64,000 nucleotides of DNA from Parvibaculum sp963696585 (GTDB lineage Bacteria > Pseudomonadota > Alphaproteobacteria > Parvibaculales > Parvibaculaceae). The stretch covers positions 55,534-119,533 of the forward strand of contig CAVOKW010000034.1 of NCBI GenBank assembly GCA_963696585.1, given 5' to 3'. Under the pieces are notes generated by a model. It worked only from the letters and a program-made list of their open reading frames with translations. It did no database searches and was not told where the DNA came from. Numbering within the stretch: the stretch's first letter is position 1; each line of letters starts with the position of its first letter. The translations under genes were made by a program, and so were the position numbers. Positions 18,162 to 26,355 of the stretch are shown here, one piece after another.

Positions 18162-19547
18162 TTACAGGTACCAGTCATATTCGAGGGGCGAGATGGCGCG
18201 CTGAAACTTCTCGAATTCGAGCATTTTGGTCTCGGCATAGACCTCGACATATTGCGCGCCCAGGTAGTCTTTCATCACCTGGGAGTTGCGCAGACGCTTC
18301 AGGGCGCTGGGCAGATAGAAGGGGATGCCCTCGTCCATGACGTCGCAGGCATTGCCCTCGGCCGGGTCGCCAGGGTCGATTTCATTGACGATGCCATAGT
18401 GGATGCCGGCCAGAATGGCGGCCAGCACCAGATAGGGATTGGCGTCGGCCCCGGAGACGCGATGCTCGACGCGGCGCGATTCAGGCGAGCCTGCCGGCAC
18501 GCGGAAGGCGACCGACCGGTTGTTATAGCCCCAGGCGCGATTGACCGGCACAAACAGATTGGGGCCGAAGCGGCGATAGGAATTGATGTTGGGCGCGAAG
18601 AAGGCCATGGCGTCGCCAAGCGTCGCCTGAAGGCCGCCGATCGCGTGGCGAAGCTGCTTCGAGCCCAGATTCGAGCCGTCATTGAAGATGTTGTTGCCGT
18701 CCTTGTCGACCACCGAGCAATGCACATGCAGGCCATTGCCGGTCTGGCCGACAAAGGGCTTGGCCATGAAACTGGCAATGAAATTATGCTTGCGGGTGAT
18801 GGCGCCGATGATATGGCGCAGCATGATGGCGTGGTCGCCCGCGGCCATCACATCTTCTTCGTGATTGAGATTGATTTCATACTGGCCGGGGGCATATTCG
18901 GCCGTGGCGCCGGAGGCGGGAACGCCCTGTGCGGCAGCGGCTTCGTCAATGTCCTTGAGCAGGGACATAAAGCCATCGAGTTCCGTGATGCCATAGACTT
19001 CGTTGGCCGTTTCGCGCAGGCCCGTGGCCGGATTGATGGGCGGTTGCGGCAGGCCCTTGCGGTCCCGATCCTTGTCGAGGACATAGAACTCGAACTCGCA
19101 GGCCGTGATGGCGCGCAGGCCGATGTCGTCGAGCCTCTTGACGACCGAGGCGAGCACATTGCGCGGCTCCAGCATCAGCGGATTGTCGGCATTGTCCACC
19201 ATGGTCATGAGGACTTGCGCCTGCTTCATCGAGGCCCATGGCACAGGCACGATGGTGCCGGAAATGGGGTGGGACTGGCTATCGGGGTCGCCGTCCGAAA
19301 AGCCCATGCCGAGGATGTCTTCATTGACGCCCGTAACATCGAAGAAATAGAGCGAGCGCGGCATCTGGACGCCGGAGGTGAAAACCTTGTCGGCCTCTTC
19401 AATCGGGAAACGTTTGCCGCGCACCGTGCCGCACATATCGACGAAAACGGCGTCGAGATAGTCGATGTCGCCATTCTGGGCGAGAAAGGCATTAAACTCG
19501 GCAAGGTCGGCCCAAACGCTGGGGCCCGGCTTTTCGCGGTCACTCAT
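18162..19547 (-). CDS. Glutamine synthetase family protein (gamma-glutamylpolyamine synthetase-like)
   Basis: 461 residues from the ATG at 19547 (MSDREKPGPSVW); the frame is open further upstream, but this start follows the preceding gene closely. The GS catalytic core is visible: EFEFYVLDKD, YAPGQYEINLNHEEDVMAA, NGLHVHCSVVD, RRFGPNLFVPVNRAWGYNN and SRRVEHRVSGADANPYLVLA. The length and the N-terminal GTVRGKRFP motif fit the PuuA/GlnT group that ligates glutamate to putrescine or other amines, rather than ammonia-assimilating GlnA. An adjacent FAD oxidase of the PuuB type supports polyamine degradation. The amine specificity is inference. Confidence 0.8.
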   Translation of the reverse strand: MSDREKPGPSVWADLAEFNAFLAQNGDIDYLDAVFVDMCGTVRGKRFPIEEADKVFTSGVQMPRSLYFFDVTGVNEDILGMGFSDGDPDSQSHPISGTIVPVPWASMKQAQVLMTMVDNADNPLMLEPRNVLASVVKRLDDIGLRAITACEFEFYVLDKDRDRKGLPQPPINPATGLRETANEVYGITELDGFMSLLKDIDEAAAAQGVPASGATAEYAPGQYEINLNHEEDVMAAGDHAIMLRHIIGAITRKHNFIASFMAKPFVGQTGNGLHVHCSVVDKDGNNIFNDGSNLGSKQLRHAIGGLQATLGDAMAFFAPNINSYRRFGPNLFVPVNRAWGYNNRSVAFRVPAGSPESRRVEHRVSGADANPYLVLAAILAGIHYGIVNEIDPGDPAEGNACDVMDEGIPFYLPSALKRLRNSQVMKDYLGAQYVEVYAETKMLEFEKFQRAISPLEYDWYL

Positions 19548-19561
19548 TTTCAACCTGATGC

Positions 19562-20905
19562 TTATTGATCTCTCAGTTGATAGTAGCCGAGAGCCGCACG
19601 AAGATACCAGCGCCGCAAGAAAGATAAGGGAATCTGCGGGGGCGGCCCCCGCATCGGCGCCGGAATATCGGATAACTGCGCTTTTCCGGCGACCAGATTG
19701 GCGAGCATTCGTCCGCTCCATGGCGCGGCGGACACGCCATCGCCGTGATAGCCCATGGCAAACCACATGTCCGGCTCATCGGCAAACTGGCCAATTGTCG
19801 GTGTCTGCCGCGCATTCATGCAGACAAAACCGCGCCAATAATGCGTCGTCTCGATGCCCTGCCAGGCTGGAAACACCTCGCCCAGCCGCCGTTCCATCCA
19901 GCGGCGCATCTGGATGGCGTCTTCGGGCCTGCCGGTATTGTCGCCCCGCGCCCCGAAGAGGAAACGACCGCCTGGCAACAGCCTGTAGTAGAAAAGCAGG
20001 CGCCGGGTGTTGGCGCAGGGGCGCTGCGTGACCCAGTTCTGGGCAGCCAATTCAGCCTTGGTGAGCGGGCGGGTGACGATGATGTTGGAGAGCACGGGCA
20101 GGATGCGGTTGCCCAGGCGCTGATCGAGGGCCGGGCGCGTGAAGCCGTTGGTCGCGATGATCAGGCGTCGCGCAAGCAGTGTGCCCGTCTCGCCAACCAG
20201 TTTGTGCCAGCCGCCTTCCCGCTTGCGGCTGATGACATGACTGTTGCCATGGAGTTTGGCGCCATGTCGGGCGGCTGCCCCGGCCAGGCCGCGCGCAAAG
20301 CGGAGAGGGTGCAGGCCAAAGCCGGTGCCGAGATGCAGCGCGCCAAATTGCTCGCGGGAATCATACTGCGTTTGCGCCACTTCTTCGCGCGACATCAAGC
20401 GCGATGGCAGGCCGAAATGCCGTTTGAGCATGTCACCTTCGTGGCGCAGCTCGTCAAAGCGATCGGCCGCATGCGCGACATGCAATGTGCCGTCGCCTTG
20501 CGGGTTGATGTCGATATTTTCCGTTTGGGCGAGATCGCGCACCAGATCGACAGCTTCGACCTGCGAGGCCATGAAGCGGCGGGCCTCTGCCGCGCCATAT
20601 TTCTTGAGCAGGGCGGAAAGGGAAAGGGAGGTTGGCGGCAAGGTGCAAAATCCGCCATTGCGACCGGAAGCCCCCCAGGCCAGCTCGCCTGCCTCCACCA
20701 CTCGAACATCAAGATGGTGATCGCGGGCGAGATGCAGCGCCGCCGAAAGCCCCGTATAGCCGCCACCGATTATGGCGACGTCGCATATATTCTCCCCCTG
20801 AAGGGGACCTGCATCAATGTGCGGCGGCAAGGGTGGCGCGTCATCCGCCCAGAAGCTGCCGATGGGCCGCTTCGTGTCATACATGCTGTCGTGGTACCAG
20901 CTCAT
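19562..20905 (-). CDS. FAD-dependent oxidoreductase (PuuB-like amine oxidase)
   Basis: 447 residues, of the DAO family. The dinucleotide-binding motif CDVAIIGGGYTGLSAALHLA (about residues 41-60) is followed by the VVEAGELAWGASGRNGGFC signature typical of gamma-glutamylputrescine oxidases and relatives. The C-terminal FAD motif is GYHGDGVSAAPWSGRMLANL. The N-terminal MSWYHDSMYD resembles the SWYxAT start of this group. It lies 14 bp upstream of the glutamine synthetase-like gene and is co-directional, forming a likely two-gene unit for gamma-glutamylation and oxidation of a polyamine. The exact substrate cannot be read. Confidence 0.8.
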   Translation of the reverse strand: MSWYHDSMYDTKRPIGSFWADDAPPLPPHIDAGPLQGENICDVAIIGGGYTGLSAALHLARDHHLDVRVVEAGELAWGASGRNGGFCTLPPTSLSLSALLKKYGAAEARRFMASQVEAVDLVRDLAQTENIDINPQGDGTLHVAHAADRFDELRHEGDMLKRHFGLPSRLMSREEVAQTQYDSREQFGALHLGTGFGLHPLRFARGLAGAAARHGAKLHGNSHVISRKREGGWHKLVGETGTLLARRLIIATNGFTRPALDQRLGNRILPVLSNIIVTRPLTKAELAAQNWVTQRPCANTRRLLFYYRLLPGGRFLFGARGDNTGRPEDAIQMRRWMERRLGEVFPAWQGIETTHYWRGFVCMNARQTPTIGQFADEPDMWFAMGYHGDGVSAAPWSGRMLANLVAGKAQLSDIPAPMRGPPPQIPLSFLRRWYLRAALGYYQLRDQ

Positions 20906-20941
20906 GGATACTCCAGCCGCATGATGAAGACTGACGGTCTC

Positions 20942-21619
20942 TTATCGAGCCGGCACCTGATCGAGGGGTTTTGTCGCTTCTTCGGGTGAACCGGACGGAT
21001 TGTCAATCATACGATCCTCTGGCATACGATCCTCTGGCATACGATCCTCTGGCATCAGATCACGCCGCATGCGGTCTCCACGATCCGGCATCTGGCGCAC
21101 CATGGCGGGTCCGGCCATCTGGCTCATGGCCTTCGCCATGCGTTTGCGCTGCTCGGCGGGCATTGTCGCCAGACCCTTGAGCATGTTTTCGCGTGCGGCT
21201 TTCGCCGTGCTGACCATGGCCTCATCCATCCTGTCGAAGGCGGCCTTGATGCGTGGCTCGTCATAAGGTTCGGCGGCGATGGCGTCGGCAAGCTCGCGTT
21301 TGGCCTCTTTCATGTCCTTGATATGGGGCCGGATGAGCGGAAAGGCGTCCATGATCATTTTGCGCATGGCAACGCGGTCGCGTGGATCCAGGGCTGCCAG
21401 GCCGCGACGCATCAGGCGATCTGGCGACGGCGGCAGGTACTCGGTGAACATGTCGGGTTCATCCTGCCGGACGTGAAAACGGTGTCCGAAAATCAGCGGC
21501 GCCGAAATCAGGCCGACAACAAAGAGATTGAGCGCCAGAGAGGCGAGAAGGACGGGCCCCAGCCAACGCTTTTGCATGAAGGGTGTCGCCGAAGCCGCTG
21601 CATTTTCCTGATCGTTCAC
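20942..21619 (-). CDS. Periplasmic metal-sensor-like protein (CnrX/Metal_resist family)
   Basis: 225 residues with one N-terminal membrane segment (LGPVLLASLALNLFVVGLIS). The helical periplasmic domain has the LDPRDRVAMRKMIMDAFPLI pattern and the long amphipathic helices of the CnrX/ZraP/Spy group. The C-terminus carries three perfect MPEDR repeats, followed by an acidic, proline-rich tail. Its ATG overlaps the stop of the anti-sigma gene upstream (ATGA at 21616-21619). With the sigma and anti-sigma genes, this makes a CnrXYH-like transmembrane signalling operon. The metal or stress sensed is unknown. Confidence 0.7.
   Translation of the reverse strand: MNDQENAAASATPFMQKRWLGPVLLASLALNLFVVGLISAPLIFGHRFHVRQDEPDMFTEYLPPSPDRLMRRGLAALDPRDRVAMRKMIMDAFPLIRPHIKDMKEAKRELADAIAAEPYDEPRIKAAFDRMDEAMVSTAKAARENMLKGLATMPAEQRKRMAKAMSQMAGPAMVRQMPDRGDRMRRDLMPEDRMPEDRMPEDRMIDNPSGSPEEATKPLDQVPAR
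21008..21052 (-). repeat. Three exact tandem copies of a 15-bp unit
   Basis: CATACGATCCTCTGG is repeated at 21008, 21023 and 21038, encoding the MPEDR pentapeptide three times in the tail of the metal-sensor-like protein. The unit is a multiple of three, so copy number changes keep the frame. Confidence 0.95.
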
Positions 21620-22143
21620 CGTATCATTTCCTCTGTATAGCTCGATTCAGACAAGGCCAGGGCCAGAAGCTGATCCCCCGCTGCCTCATTGGAGGCCATG
21701 GTGATGGGGGCCGTCGATGTCAGCGGCGATGTATCGAAAAACGATGTGGTATTGACGGCGCTGCCAAAACCCATGCCGAGAACGATTGACGCCGCCAGCA
21801 TGCCCGTTGGAAAGGCGGCCGAGCGGTAGTCGTTCCAGAGACGGGCAAAAAGAGGGGGGCGGGTTTCGCGCCGTGTCGGCCTTGCGAGAGCAGGTTGCGC
21901 CACAGATCCTGGCCGGGCCGCCATGATGCGATCTTCCAGAGCGGTCGAGGGCAGATCGACCGGGGCCATATTCAGCAAGAGATCCAGGCTGCGCGCCTCA
22001 TGCAGCAATTCGCGCGCGCTCGCAGATTGCGCAAGCAGCGCCAGCGCCTGCGGACGCTCGGCTTCCGGCCAACGTTCAGGCGAGGCCCCATAAGCGTCGA
22101 TCAACGCGGCGACCCGTTCCTTCGTCATGCCTGTTTCATTCAT
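21616..22143 (-). CDS. Anti-sigma factor-like membrane protein
   Basis: 175 residues from the ATG at 22143 (MNETGMTKERVAALIDAYG); the frame is open to 22173. The N-terminal cytoplasmic part contains helical segments like those of small anti-sigma factors (ASPERWPEAERPQALALLAQ, then SASARELLHEARSLDLLL). There is one membrane segment (GMLAASIVLGMGFGSAV) and a short periplasmic tail. The position directly after an ECF sigma gene, with coding overlap to the periplasmic sensor, supports the role. Sequence similarity alone would not be decisive. Confidence 0.65.
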   Translation of the reverse strand: MNETGMTKERVAALIDAYGASPERWPEAERPQALALLAQSASARELLHEARSLDLLLNMAPVDLPSTALEDRIMAARPGSVAQPALARPTRRETRPPLFARLWNDYRSAAFPTGMLAASIVLGMGFGSAVNTTSFFDTSPLTSTAPITMASNEAAGDQLLALALSESSYTEEMIR

Positions 22144-22191
22144 AGTCAAAACCCCGAATTCATCCGCCCGCAAATCGACTGCGCGGGCGGT

Positions 22192-22932
22192 CTAGTCACT
22201 GGTCATACGTAGCCATTCTGCCTTTTCCGTCGCAAGAAGCACGCGAAGCTGCCTTCTCGCACGCCCGAGCAGGGATTCGACTGCTTCAACTGTCACTTCC
22301 AGAATTTCCGCCGCCTCGATATTCGTCAGCCCCTGAAAATGTGCCAGTGTAATGGCCGCGCGCTGACGCGCCGGAAGACGCTGCAGGGCAGCTTCCACTG
22401 ATCTGGCGAGATCGCGCTGGGCCAATTGTTCATAAGGCCCCGGTTCCTCACTGGCGGGCTCCGGGATTGAATCGATGTCCGTCATGCCCTGTCGGCGCAA
22501 ACGGTCCAGACACAGATTTATCGCAACGCGATGCAGCCAGGTGGAGAATTGCGCCCTGCCCGGCTGCCATCGATCCGCATGGGTCCAGACGCGAAGAAAC
22601 ACTTCCTGCGCCACTTCTTCGGCATCGGCATGATTGCCGAGCATCCGGCGGGCGAGTGCGACAATGCGGGTCAAATGACGATCCATGAGAGAGCGACAGG
22701 CACGCTCATCTCCCTCGGCCACGGCGGCCACGAGATCATCGTCAGACGGCATACTCACTTGCGCCCCACCCCTTCCGGTCTTGTGACTGTTGCGCAGGCG
22801 CTGCGTCTTGTGCGCGGCGGGCTGCCAGTCATACGCCTGTGACGGCGCCATGATTTCAGGGGCCGGACAGGCCGGAGGACGCCGATCAAAATCGGCGTCC
22901 TCCGTCTCGCATGAACGAAAATCTTCGCTCAT
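22192..22932 (-). CDS. ECF RNA polymerase sigma factor
   Basis: 246 residues. Region 2 is clear (AEEVAQEVFLRVWTHADRWQ then FSTWLHRVAINLCLDRLRRQ), and region 4 is LQRLPARQRAAITLAHFQGL followed by TNIEAAEILEVTVEAVESLL. The first 60 residues are Pro/Asp-rich and unlike the family. An internal ATG at 22752 (MPSDDDLVAAVAEG) is a plausible alternative start and would give a standard 186-residue ECF factor. It lies 10 bp after the EF-hand gene and is followed by the anti-sigma and sensor genes, so it is likely autoregulated within this operon. Confidence 0.85.
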   Translation of the reverse strand: MSEDFRSCETEDADFDRRPPACPAPEIMAPSQAYDWQPAAHKTQRLRNSHKTGRGGAQVSMPSDDDLVAAVAEGDERACRSLMDRHLTRIVALARRMLGNHADAEEVAQEVFLRVWTHADRWQPGRAQFSTWLHRVAINLCLDRLRRQGMTDIDSIPEPASEEPGPYEQLAQRDLARSVEAALQRLPARQRAAITLAHFQGLTNIEAAEILEVTVEAVESLLGRARRQLRVLLATEKAEWLRMTSD

Positions 22933-22941
22933 GTTATCTCA

Positions 22942-23430
22942 TTACGGCGCTGTTGCGCCATCTTCGGCTGGTGTCAAATCGCCATCGGGACCATGATCGC
23001 CACGTTTCATGGCGTGACGGCCTTCACCTTTTTCAATTTTCCCGTCGCCATTCTCGTCCATCCGGGCAAAACGCTTCTCGCCCAGCTTGTTAAATTCGGC
23101 CTGTGAAATCTTGCCGTCGCCATCACTGTCCATATGGGCAAAACGTTTGCCGGCCTGTTCGGTAGCTTTCTTGGCAGCTTCCTTTGTCATTTCGTCCTGC
23201 GTCACAACACCATCCTTGTTGGTGTCGAGCTTGCTGAACATTTTCTCGCCACGGGCCGTGAATTCGTCCCTGGAGACCACACCGTCTTTGTTGGTGTCCG
23301 TCGACCCGAACATGTGGCCACCATGACGGCGACCATCGGCTTCATCCGTCGCAGCAAGCGCCAGCACTGACGCGCCTGCCAAAACAATCATTCCGGTTAC
23401 ACCACCAATAATTCCATTACGCATCTTCAT
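22942..23430 (-). CDS. Secreted EF-hand calcium-binding protein
   Basis: 162 residues from the ATG at 23430, which has AAGGAGCG just upstream. An export signal (MIVLAGASVLALAATDEADG) is followed by four EF-hand loops: DTNKDGVVSRDEF, DTNKDGVVTQDEM, DSDGDGKISQAEF and DENGDGKIEKGEG. The first three have all the acidic positions of a canonical 12-residue loop; the fourth ends in EG at the last coordinating positions. There is no proline at loop position 2, so it is not an obvious lanmodulin. It is the first gene of the ECF sigma operon, suggesting that divalent-ion status in the periplasm is part of the signal or the response. Confidence 0.85.
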   Translation of the reverse strand: MKMRNGIIGGVTGMIVLAGASVLALAATDEADGRRHGGHMFGSTDTNKDGVVSRDEFTARGEKMFSKLDTNKDGVVTQDEMTKEAAKKATEQAGKRFAHMDSDGDGKISQAEFNKLGEKRFARMDENGDGKIEKGEGRHAMKRGDHGPDGDLTPAEDGATAP

Positions 23431-23602
23431 TTTTATCGCTCCTTGCAGCGCACCCCTGTTGGCGTCGTAAGGCACGAGCGGCAAGCGCGATGCCGGTCCA
23501 GGGGGGGGAGGGATCAGCACCGTCAACCCGCCGCTCGTTGCATGTCCAACGGGCGGCATGTGCGCTTCCGTCGAAATTATTTTCTGGCGGATTTTGGCCG
23601 GA

Positions 23603-24802
23603 TCAAGGGAGTCTCTGGCAATCGGCCACAGGCCAGGCCTGGCGTTGTTCACGGCGACCGCTGCCGGTCTCGACATCGACCAGCCAGGCCTTGGTCCTCT
23701 TTTTCGACTTGCCGACTTTTGGCATGGCAAGCCGTGCGAGACCGATATTTGCGCCTTGCGCGGGCGAAAATCGCGCACTTGTCACGCGACCGATCTGCTG
23801 TCCCCCTTGCGTGACGGTGGAACAGGCAACCGGTTCAAGTCCCTCGATGCGCAGATGCATGACGGGATGGTTTGGCGATCCGTCGCGTATCGCCAACAGA
23901 GCCGCCCGACCGGTGAAATTGCCTTTGGAAAAATCAATTTGTGCGCCCAGGCCAAGGTCATAAGGCGTGATCGCCGTCTGCATGGTCACGGCGGAGAAAA
24001 TGCCTTGGTAATCCTGCCCGGGACGCGGCAATCCGGCTTCAATACGGGCAAGGTCGAGAACCTCTTGTCCCACGGCGCACAGGCCCCGCACCGCCTCACT
24101 GCGACGCAGATGCCGCCAGATGGTCGTGGCATCCTCCATGTCCGTCCAGATTTCATAACCCGGCGCCAACGCTCCTGTCGCATTGGCCATCACGAAAACC
24201 GGCATGCCCGCGATCCTGATGCCACAGCCCTGATTGGCCGTCAGACTAGCCACCTGATCGCCTGGGGCCCGATCCTCGATCACACGCAACGCCAGGGGAC
24301 CGAGCAACGCGATGCAGGCATGGGCGGCGCTGATATCCTCGACTTGCACCTGAAAGCCGATGGCGGAACTGAGCAGCCAGTCGAGCTGCGCTTCCTCCGT
24401 CACAAGTCGATATTCAGCGTCTGCCATGCGAAAGAGACGAGCCACACCGACGAGCCATCCGCGATCATCGCAAAACGCGACCGGCATGGCGGTGTCGACT
24501 TCCAGTGTCGCCGCATTGCCCGTTATCAATCGTTGCAAATAGGCCATGACATCACGCCCCGCGAGGCGGTATGTCACCCGTGGCGAATAATCCGCAAGTG
24601 CCGCGCCATAGCGCAATGCCTGATACTCGGCTTCAAAACTGGAAAGCCGCGCGGGCACAGTGTAGCCATTCCAGCCGGTCCAGCTATTGGTCGCACTTTC
24701 GCCCGCCAATTCCATATGCAAGGGCGACATCAAAACCTGTCGCGCGAAGGGGGGCTCCAGAACCCGACCCCCGGGATGCTGGTTCGGTTTGTCGTCCATC
24801 AC
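23603..24802 (-). CDS. Aminomethyltransferase (GcvT)-like folate-binding protein
   Basis: 399 residues of the GcvT/YgfZ/sarcosine-oxidase-alpha fold. Visible landmarks are the N-terminal YGAALADYSPRVTYRLAGRD, the mid-domain EVLDLARIEAGLPRPGQDYQ and ITPYDLGLGAQIDFSKGNFT, and the C-terminal barrel with TVTQGGQQIGRVTSARFSP. Classical GcvT hands a methylene group to tetrahydrofolate; free-standing paralogues act with demethylases. Its ATG overlaps the stop of the FAD enzyme upstream by 4 bp, making a three-gene operon with two CrtI-like oxidoreductases. A folate-dependent oxidative demethylation module is inference. Confidence 0.75.
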   Translation of the reverse strand: MMDDKPNQHPGGRVLEPPFARQVLMSPLHMELAGESATNSWTGWNGYTVPARLSSFEAEYQALRYGAALADYSPRVTYRLAGRDVMAYLQRLITGNAATLEVDTAMPVAFCDDRGWLVGVARLFRMADAEYRLVTEEAQLDWLLSSAIGFQVQVEDISAAHACIALLGPLALRVIEDRAPGDQVASLTANQGCGIRIAGMPVFVMANATGALAPGYEIWTDMEDATTIWRHLRRSEAVRGLCAVGQEVLDLARIEAGLPRPGQDYQGIFSAVTMQTAITPYDLGLGAQIDFSKGNFTGRAALLAIRDGSPNHPVMHLRIEGLEPVACSTVTQGGQQIGRVTSARFSPAQGANIGLARLAMPKVGKSKKRTKAWLVDVETGSGRREQRQAWPVADCQRLP

Positions 24803-26355
24803 CGGCCCCTCTCCTCAAGCAGAAGTCGCGCGGCACGATGCCCCGCTTCACCACAGGCATTGCCAACAAAACTGCCTGCGCCTCCAAGATAGAGGCCGGC
24901 AATCGGCGTATGATGCGGCGCCATTTTATCTGTGGGACCGAGTTGCAGGAGACGATCGATCGTTACCACGCCGTGATGCCAGTCGCCGCCCTTCAATCCG
25001 TATTTCTTCTCGATATCGGGCGGCGTCATGACCGTGCCTGCGATGATGCGATTGGGCAGGTCCGGCATGTAGGTTGTCAGGCTGCGAACAACATTCTGAA
25101 CGAGCTTTTCGCGTCCACCCTGCCAGCCGGTCGCCAGATCCTGGGGAACATATTGTACGAGGACAGACATGACATGCTGGCCTTCGGGTGCGAGCGAGGG
25201 ATCGGCAAGGCTCGGCAAATGTATTTCCATCACCGGATCTGAATGCAGTTCGCGCCGCCTGAAGGCGAGCGAGGCCTGATCCAGCTCCTCCAGCGAAGCG
25301 ACCGCGAGCAATCTATTGCCGAGGCGTTCCGGCGCGAGACCCTTGACGACGGGCAATCCCTCCAGCGCCAGATTGATCTTGGCTGTGACGCCTTGAACCT
25401 TGCGCGAGGCAATATGACGCGTGAGCCCGGCATCCAGATGCACCGCCCCAAGCAGGTCCAGGAGCGTTGTCACGGGATCAATGCAGGACAAGACGCTGTT
25501 TGAGGTAAAGCGCTGATCCTGATCTGTTTCGACGCCACTGATGACGCCCGCTGTGAGCAGCAATTTTCGCACACCGATACCGGCGCGGATTTCACCCCCC
25601 TGCGCGACAATGCTGGCGCAAAGCGCTTCACTGAAGGCGCTCATGCCACCGATGGGCAATCTGGGTCCTGCGTGTTTCTGGCGCAGTGACAAGCGTTGCC
25701 ACAGCCGCAGCATGGTTCCTGGTTCATAGGGGCCATCCCCCTGACCCAGCAGGGCATCCAGCGCCAGTGCGCCTTTGAGAAGCGGTGATTCAAATGTTGC
25801 GTCCAGGACATCGCCAAGTCGTGCAGGCAATTGCTGCATGATGTCGCCCATGGCGATGCCACGTGTCCCCGCGATACGCCAGACGAGCTTGCGCAACGCT
25901 TCAACAGAGCCATCCGTCAATCGCATATCCTGCATCGAGCCGAGCAGGTATGCGCAGGCTGCCTGTTGCGACTGAAACATCGCATAGGCCCTGGCATCCG
26001 CGCTTGATACCCCCACAAGTGGCGCGCGGCCCGATGGCAATGTCAGATTTCGTCCATCCCGCTCCAGCGCAATGGTCTCGAAGCCATATGTCGCAAATCG
26101 AAGCCCATGCTTCTTCAGGCGCAGCCGTTTTTCGAGCGCTGGCGAGAGCCCCTCCAGCAAGGCTGCGCCTGCGGAAGCGTGATATCCCGGCGTGATTTCA
26201 GTTGTTGTCATGACGCTGCCCATCGTCAGGCTGCGCTCCAGCACCAGTACCTTGCGACCCGCGCGGGCGAGCGTGGCGGCGGCGACAAGTCCATTGGGAC
26301 CGCCCCCGATCACGATCACATCATAATGCGAAGGGTTGGACTGTTTTGCACTCAT
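24799..26355 (-). CDS. Phytoene-dehydrogenase-like FAD/NAD(P) oxidoreductase
   Basis: 518 residues. The N-terminal Rossmann motif is DVIVIGGGPNGLVAAATLAR with the acidic end of strand two at VLVLER. The rest is of the CrtI/amine-oxidase superfamily (PGYHASAGAALLEGLSP, KINLALEGLPVV) and ends with the FAD motif HTPIAGLYLGGAGSFVGNAC. No carotenoid synthesis genes are nearby, so desaturation of carotenoids is unlikely. It overlaps both neighbours by 4 bp. It resembles the upstream 543-aa protein along its length, so the two are probably ancient duplicates acting together. Confidence 0.8.
   Translation of the reverse strand: MSAKQSNPSHYDVIVIGGGPNGLVAAATLARAGRKVLVLERSLTMGSVMTTTEITPGYHASAGAALLEGLSPALEKRLRLKKHGLRFATYGFETIALERDGRNLTLPSGRAPLVGVSSADARAYAMFQSQQAACAYLLGSMQDMRLTDGSVEALRKLVWRIAGTRGIAMGDIMQQLPARLGDVLDATFESPLLKGALALDALLGQGDGPYEPGTMLRLWQRLSLRQKHAGPRLPIGGMSAFSEALCASIVAQGGEIRAGIGVRKLLLTAGVISGVETDQDQRFTSNSVLSCIDPVTTLLDLLGAVHLDAGLTRHIASRKVQGVTAKINLALEGLPVVKGLAPERLGNRLLAVASLEELDQASLAFRRRELHSDPVMEIHLPSLADPSLAPEGQHVMSVLVQYVPQDLATGWQGGREKLVQNVVRSLTTYMPDLPNRIIAGTVMTPPDIEKKYGLKGGDWHHGVVTIDRLLQLGPTDKMAPHHTPIAGLYLGGAGSFVGNACGEAGHRAARLLLEERGR

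Noticed and set aside
18129..19568. 479-codon plus-strand frame opposite the glutamine synthetase-like gene
   Set aside because: It is a shadow of a high-GC gene; the minus-strand product has complete GS motifs.
23501..23508. Run of eight G upstream of the EF-hand gene as a phase-variation tract
   Set aside because: It lies about 70 bp before the start codon and outside any coding frame or clear promoter spacer; nothing else supports phase variation.
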